Source: an uncultured Lachnospiraceae bacterium
GTDB lineage: Bacteria > Bacillota > Clostridia > Lachnospirales > Lachnospiraceae
Assembly (NCBI GenBank): GCA_910584585.1
Contig: CAJUBP010000061.1
Coordinates: forward strand, 1-16,377
Length of the DNA: 16,377 bases
Direction: 5' to 3'
The translations under genes and the position numbers were made by a program. The notes beneath the pieces were generated by a model that saw nothing but the letters and a program-made list of their open reading frames with translations, made no database searches and was not told the origin of the DNA. How positions within the stretch are numbered: the stretch's first letter is position 1; each line of letters starts with the position of its first letter. Shown here piece by piece: positions 14,986 to 16,377 of the stretch.

Positions 14986-15099
14986 AGAAAGTCGCAGCCA
15001 GGGAGAGTTACGGGAATGTGCTGGCGGAGAAAGCAGGTGAAGCATTATGCCGGAAGTAAAGAAAGTCGCAACCAGGGAGAGTTACGGGAACGCATTGGC
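14952..15099 (+). repeat. 74-bp imperfect tandem duplication at the transketolase N/C junction
   Basis: Copies at 14952-15025 and 15026-15099 match at 68 of 74 positions. The first 29 bases are identical. The differences are Ile/Val and Ala/Thr codons, plus a cluster near the end where NVLA (AAT GTG CTG GC.) faces NALA (AAC GCA TTG GC.), with mostly silent changes. Each copy contains the tail of the N-terminal half (EKAGEALCRK) and the head of the C-terminal half (MPE(I/V)KKVA(A/T)RESYGN). The period of 74 is not a multiple of 3. Confidence 0.9.
14973..15059 (+). other. 28-codon fusion minigene: transketolase C-half head joined to N-half tail
   Basis: An ATG at 14973 opens a frame whose first 18 codons resemble the start of the transketolase C-terminal half (MPEIKKVAARESYGNVLA) and whose last 10 match the end of the N-terminal half (EKAGEALCRK). 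It stops with TAA at 15057-15059. It overlaps the upstream N-half stop by 13 nt and the true C-half ATG by 13 nt, so translation could pass along the chain. It is a by-product of the duplication, probably without its own function. Confidence 0.5.
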
Positions 15100-15988
15100 A
15101 GAGTTGGGGAGAGAACATGAGGATCTGGTGGTGCTCGACGCGGATCTTGCCGCAGCTACCAAGACAGGCGTATTCAAAAAAGAATTCCCCAAGCGTCATA
15201 TTGACTGCGGAATCGCGGAGTGCAATATGATGGGGATTGCGGCAGGGATTGCGTCTACAGGGAAAGTGCCCTTTGCAAGCTCCTTTGCTATGTTTGCGGC
15301 AGGCAGGGCTTTTGAGCAGGTGAGGAATTCTATCGGATATCCTCATTTGAATGTAAAAATCGGGGCCACCCACGCAGGAATTTCTGTGGGAGAGGACGGA
15401 GCCACCCACCAGTGCAGCGAGGATATTGCCCTGATGCGTACCATTCCGGGAATGACCATTATTAACCCTGCGGATGACGTGGAAGCCAGGGCAGCGGTGC
15501 GCGCGGCCTACGAGATGGAAGGGCCCGTGTATTTAAGGTTTGGAAGGCTTGCGGCGCCGGTCATCAATGACAGGCCGGACTATCAATTTGAAATTGGAAA
15601 AGGCATAATGCTGAGAGAAGGAACGGACGTTACCATTGTGGCCACCGGGCTGTGCGTGGGTTTTGCCCTGGAAGCGGCAGAAAAATTAGCGGCCTGCGGA
15701 ATCAGCGCGGAAATCATCAATATCCACACCATCAAGCCGCTGGATGCCGAACTTATTGTAAATTCCGCAAAGAAAACCGGAAAAGTGGTGACGGCAGAGG
15801 AACATTCTGTGATTGGCGGCCTGGGCAGCGCAGTCTGCGACTGCCTTTGCGGGTATGAATCTGTTTCAATATGCAAAATCGGCATGTACGACGTGTTCGG
15901 GGAATCCGGATCGGCAGCGGAATTGCTGAAAAAATACGGATTGGACGGCCAGGGGATTTATGAAAAAGTAAAAAGCTTTGTAAGATAA
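15047..15988 (+). CDS. tktB: Transketolase, C-terminal half
   Basis: A 313-residue C-terminal half of a split transketolase, full length and without interruptions. It has the pyrimidine-binding domain with VVLDADLAAATKT, the IDCGIAECNMMGIAAGIA segment whose Glu activates TPP in this family, GATHAGISVGEDGATHQ, then the transketolase C-terminal domain (about 180-313) with IVATGLCVGFALEAAEKL and VVTAEEHSVIGGLGSAV. With an N-terminal half it forms the cytoplasmic heterotetramer of the pentose phosphate pathway. The ATG at 15047 has AGGTGA (15035-15040) 6 nt upstream and lies in the second copy of the 74-bp duplication. Because the adjacent N-half carries a stop codon, this subunit may need a partner from another locus. 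Stop codon is TAA. Confidence 0.92.
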   Translation: MPEVKKVATRESYGNALAELGREHEDLVVLDADLAAATKTGVFKKEFPKRHIDCGIAECNMMGIAAGIASTGKVPFASSFAMFAAGRAFEQVRNSIGYPHLNVKIGATHAGISVGEDGATHQCSEDIALMRTIPGMTIINPADDVEARAAVRAAYEMEGPVYLRFGRLAAPVINDRPDYQFEIGKGIMLREGTDVTIVATGLCVGFALEAAEKLAACGISAEIINIHTIKPLDAELIVNSAKKTGKVVTAEEHSVIGGLGSAVCDCLCGYESVSICKIGMYDVFGESGSAAELLKKYGLDGQGIYEKVKSFVR

Positions 15989-15994
15989 GGAAGC

Positions 15995-16054
15995 ATGGGC
16001 ATGAAAAGTAGCGAAGAATTTCAACTTGCTGTCTCTAGATTTTATTTTGATTGA
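15995..16054 (+). other. 19-codon ORF with ribosome site after the transketolase; possible truncated gene
   Basis: AAGGA (15986-15990) precedes an ATG at 15995 that encodes MGMKSSEEFQLAVSRFYFD before a TGA at 16052-16054, inside the -35 box of the antitoxin promoter. Spacing and ribosome site are like those of a real next gene in the operon. One reading is that an incoming toxin-antitoxin module cut a downstream gene short. No family is recognisable. Confidence 0.25.
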
Positions 16055-16079
16055 CATTGTAAACCATACTGTATATAAT
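16051..16079 (+). promoter_or_regulatory. Perfect consensus sigma-A promoter of the antitoxin gene
   Basis: TTGACA (16051-16056), a 17-nt spacer and TATAAT (16074-16079) match consensus exactly. The expected start near 16086 falls at the ribosome site, leaving a leader of only about 15 nt. This makes the antitoxin gene an independent transcription unit. Such strong promoters in toxin-antitoxin modules are normally held down by the antitoxin and toxin complex; GTA/TAC flanking the spacer centre (GTAAACCATAC, 16060-16070) is a weak candidate operator. Confidence 0.8.
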
Positions 16080-16100
16080 AAAGAAAAAGGAGGTAATCAA

Positions 16101-16373
16101 ATGGCAACAACGCCAACTCAGATTCGAATCGATGCCAACATAAAACAAGAAGCTTCAGCTCTTTTCAGCCAGCTCGGACTGGATATGTCCAGTGCAGTAA
16201 ATATGTTCCTGCATCAATGCGTCCTTCGCGGCGGACTTCCTTTTGCCGTGGAGATGCCAGCGTATAATCAGAAAACCCTTGATGCTATGGCAGAAGCCCG
16301 CCGTATTTCCCGCGATCCTGATGTCAAAGGATATTCCAGTATGGAAGATTTAAAAGCGGCTCTTGATGATTGA
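16101..16373 (+). CDS. RelB/DinJ-family antitoxin
   Basis: A 90-residue protein of the RelB/DinJ family. The N-terminal ribbon-helix-helix part has TQIRIDANIKQEASALFSQLGLDMSSAVNMFL, the typical pattern of a DNA-binding antitoxin, followed by GGLPFAV and a flexible C-terminal tail (about 55-90) that would neutralise a RelE/YafQ-type toxin. AAAGGAGG (16086-16093) lies 7 nt before the ATG. The antitoxin binds its own promoter and its toxin. Its TGA overlaps a following ATG by one base, and the partner gene lies outside the window. Family assignment is firm; which toxin it controls is not visible. Confidence 0.92.
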   Translation: MATTPTQIRIDANIKQEASALFSQLGLDMSSAVNMFLHQCVLRGGLPFAVEMPAYNQKTLDAMAEARRISRDPDVKGYSSMEDLKAALDD

Positions 16374-16377
16374 TGTA
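16373..16377 (+). CDS. Start of the probable cognate toxin gene, cut by the window edge
   Basis: An ATG at 16373 overlaps the antitoxin TGA by one base (TGATG), the usual coupling of RelB/DinJ antitoxins to RelE/YafQ toxins. Only ATGTA is visible, so this rests on context alone. Confidence 0.4.

Overview
The window looks like chromosomal DNA from a gut-type clostridium, most likely Lachnospiraceae. This is inferred from moderate GC, strong AGGAGG-type ribosome sites, a YesM/YesN/YesL (DUF624) cluster, a split transketolase and a RelB/DinJ antitoxin; no marker gene fixes the species. The core is a catabolic locus that reads best as use of xyloglucan-type (alpha-xylosyl beta-glucan) oligosaccharides.

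Layout. Minus strand, 1-823: the first codons of a GH94-type disaccharide phosphorylase, cut by the window edge, preceded by a DUF624/YesL membrane protein. A 261-bp divergent control region follows, with a good promoter inside a perfect 9-bp inverted repeat. Plus strand, 1085-2833: a lipoprotein sugar-binding protein with no permease genes beside it. Minus strand, 2928-6364: yesM-yesN, a two-component system with a 4-nt ATGA overlap, convergent with the binding protein across a nested hairpin. Plus strand, 6526-15988: a probable operon of GH31 alpha-xylosidase, GH3 beta-glucosidase, a FucI/AraA-fold sugar isomerase, xylulokinase and the two transketolase halves. A sigma-A promoter, a RelB/DinJ antitoxin and the first bases of its probable toxin close the window.

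How the genes fit together (inference). Oligosaccharide is bound outside the cell by the lipoprotein and sensed by YesM, and YesN switches on transport and degradation genes. GH31 removes xylose from the non-reducing end, GH3 removes the exposed glucose, and GH94 could phosphorolyse the remaining beta-glucan disaccharide. Xylose would be isomerised, phosphorylated by XylB and passed through transketolase to glycolysis. No classical XylA is present; the FucI-like protein sits where it would be expected.

Main oddities. (1) The transketolase N-terminal gene has an in-frame TAG inside its thiamine-diphosphate motif, where glutamine is expected. (2) A 74-bp, 92% identical tandem duplication at the transketolase N/C junction looks like a recombination scar between two diverged paralogous operons. 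(3) A six-copy 17-bp array after the GH3 gene forms a chain of stop-start-coupled six-codon minigenes. (4) An isomerase of the wrong family occupies the xylose-isomerase position. (5) The binding protein is an orphan. There is no gene-free stretch longer than 300 bases.
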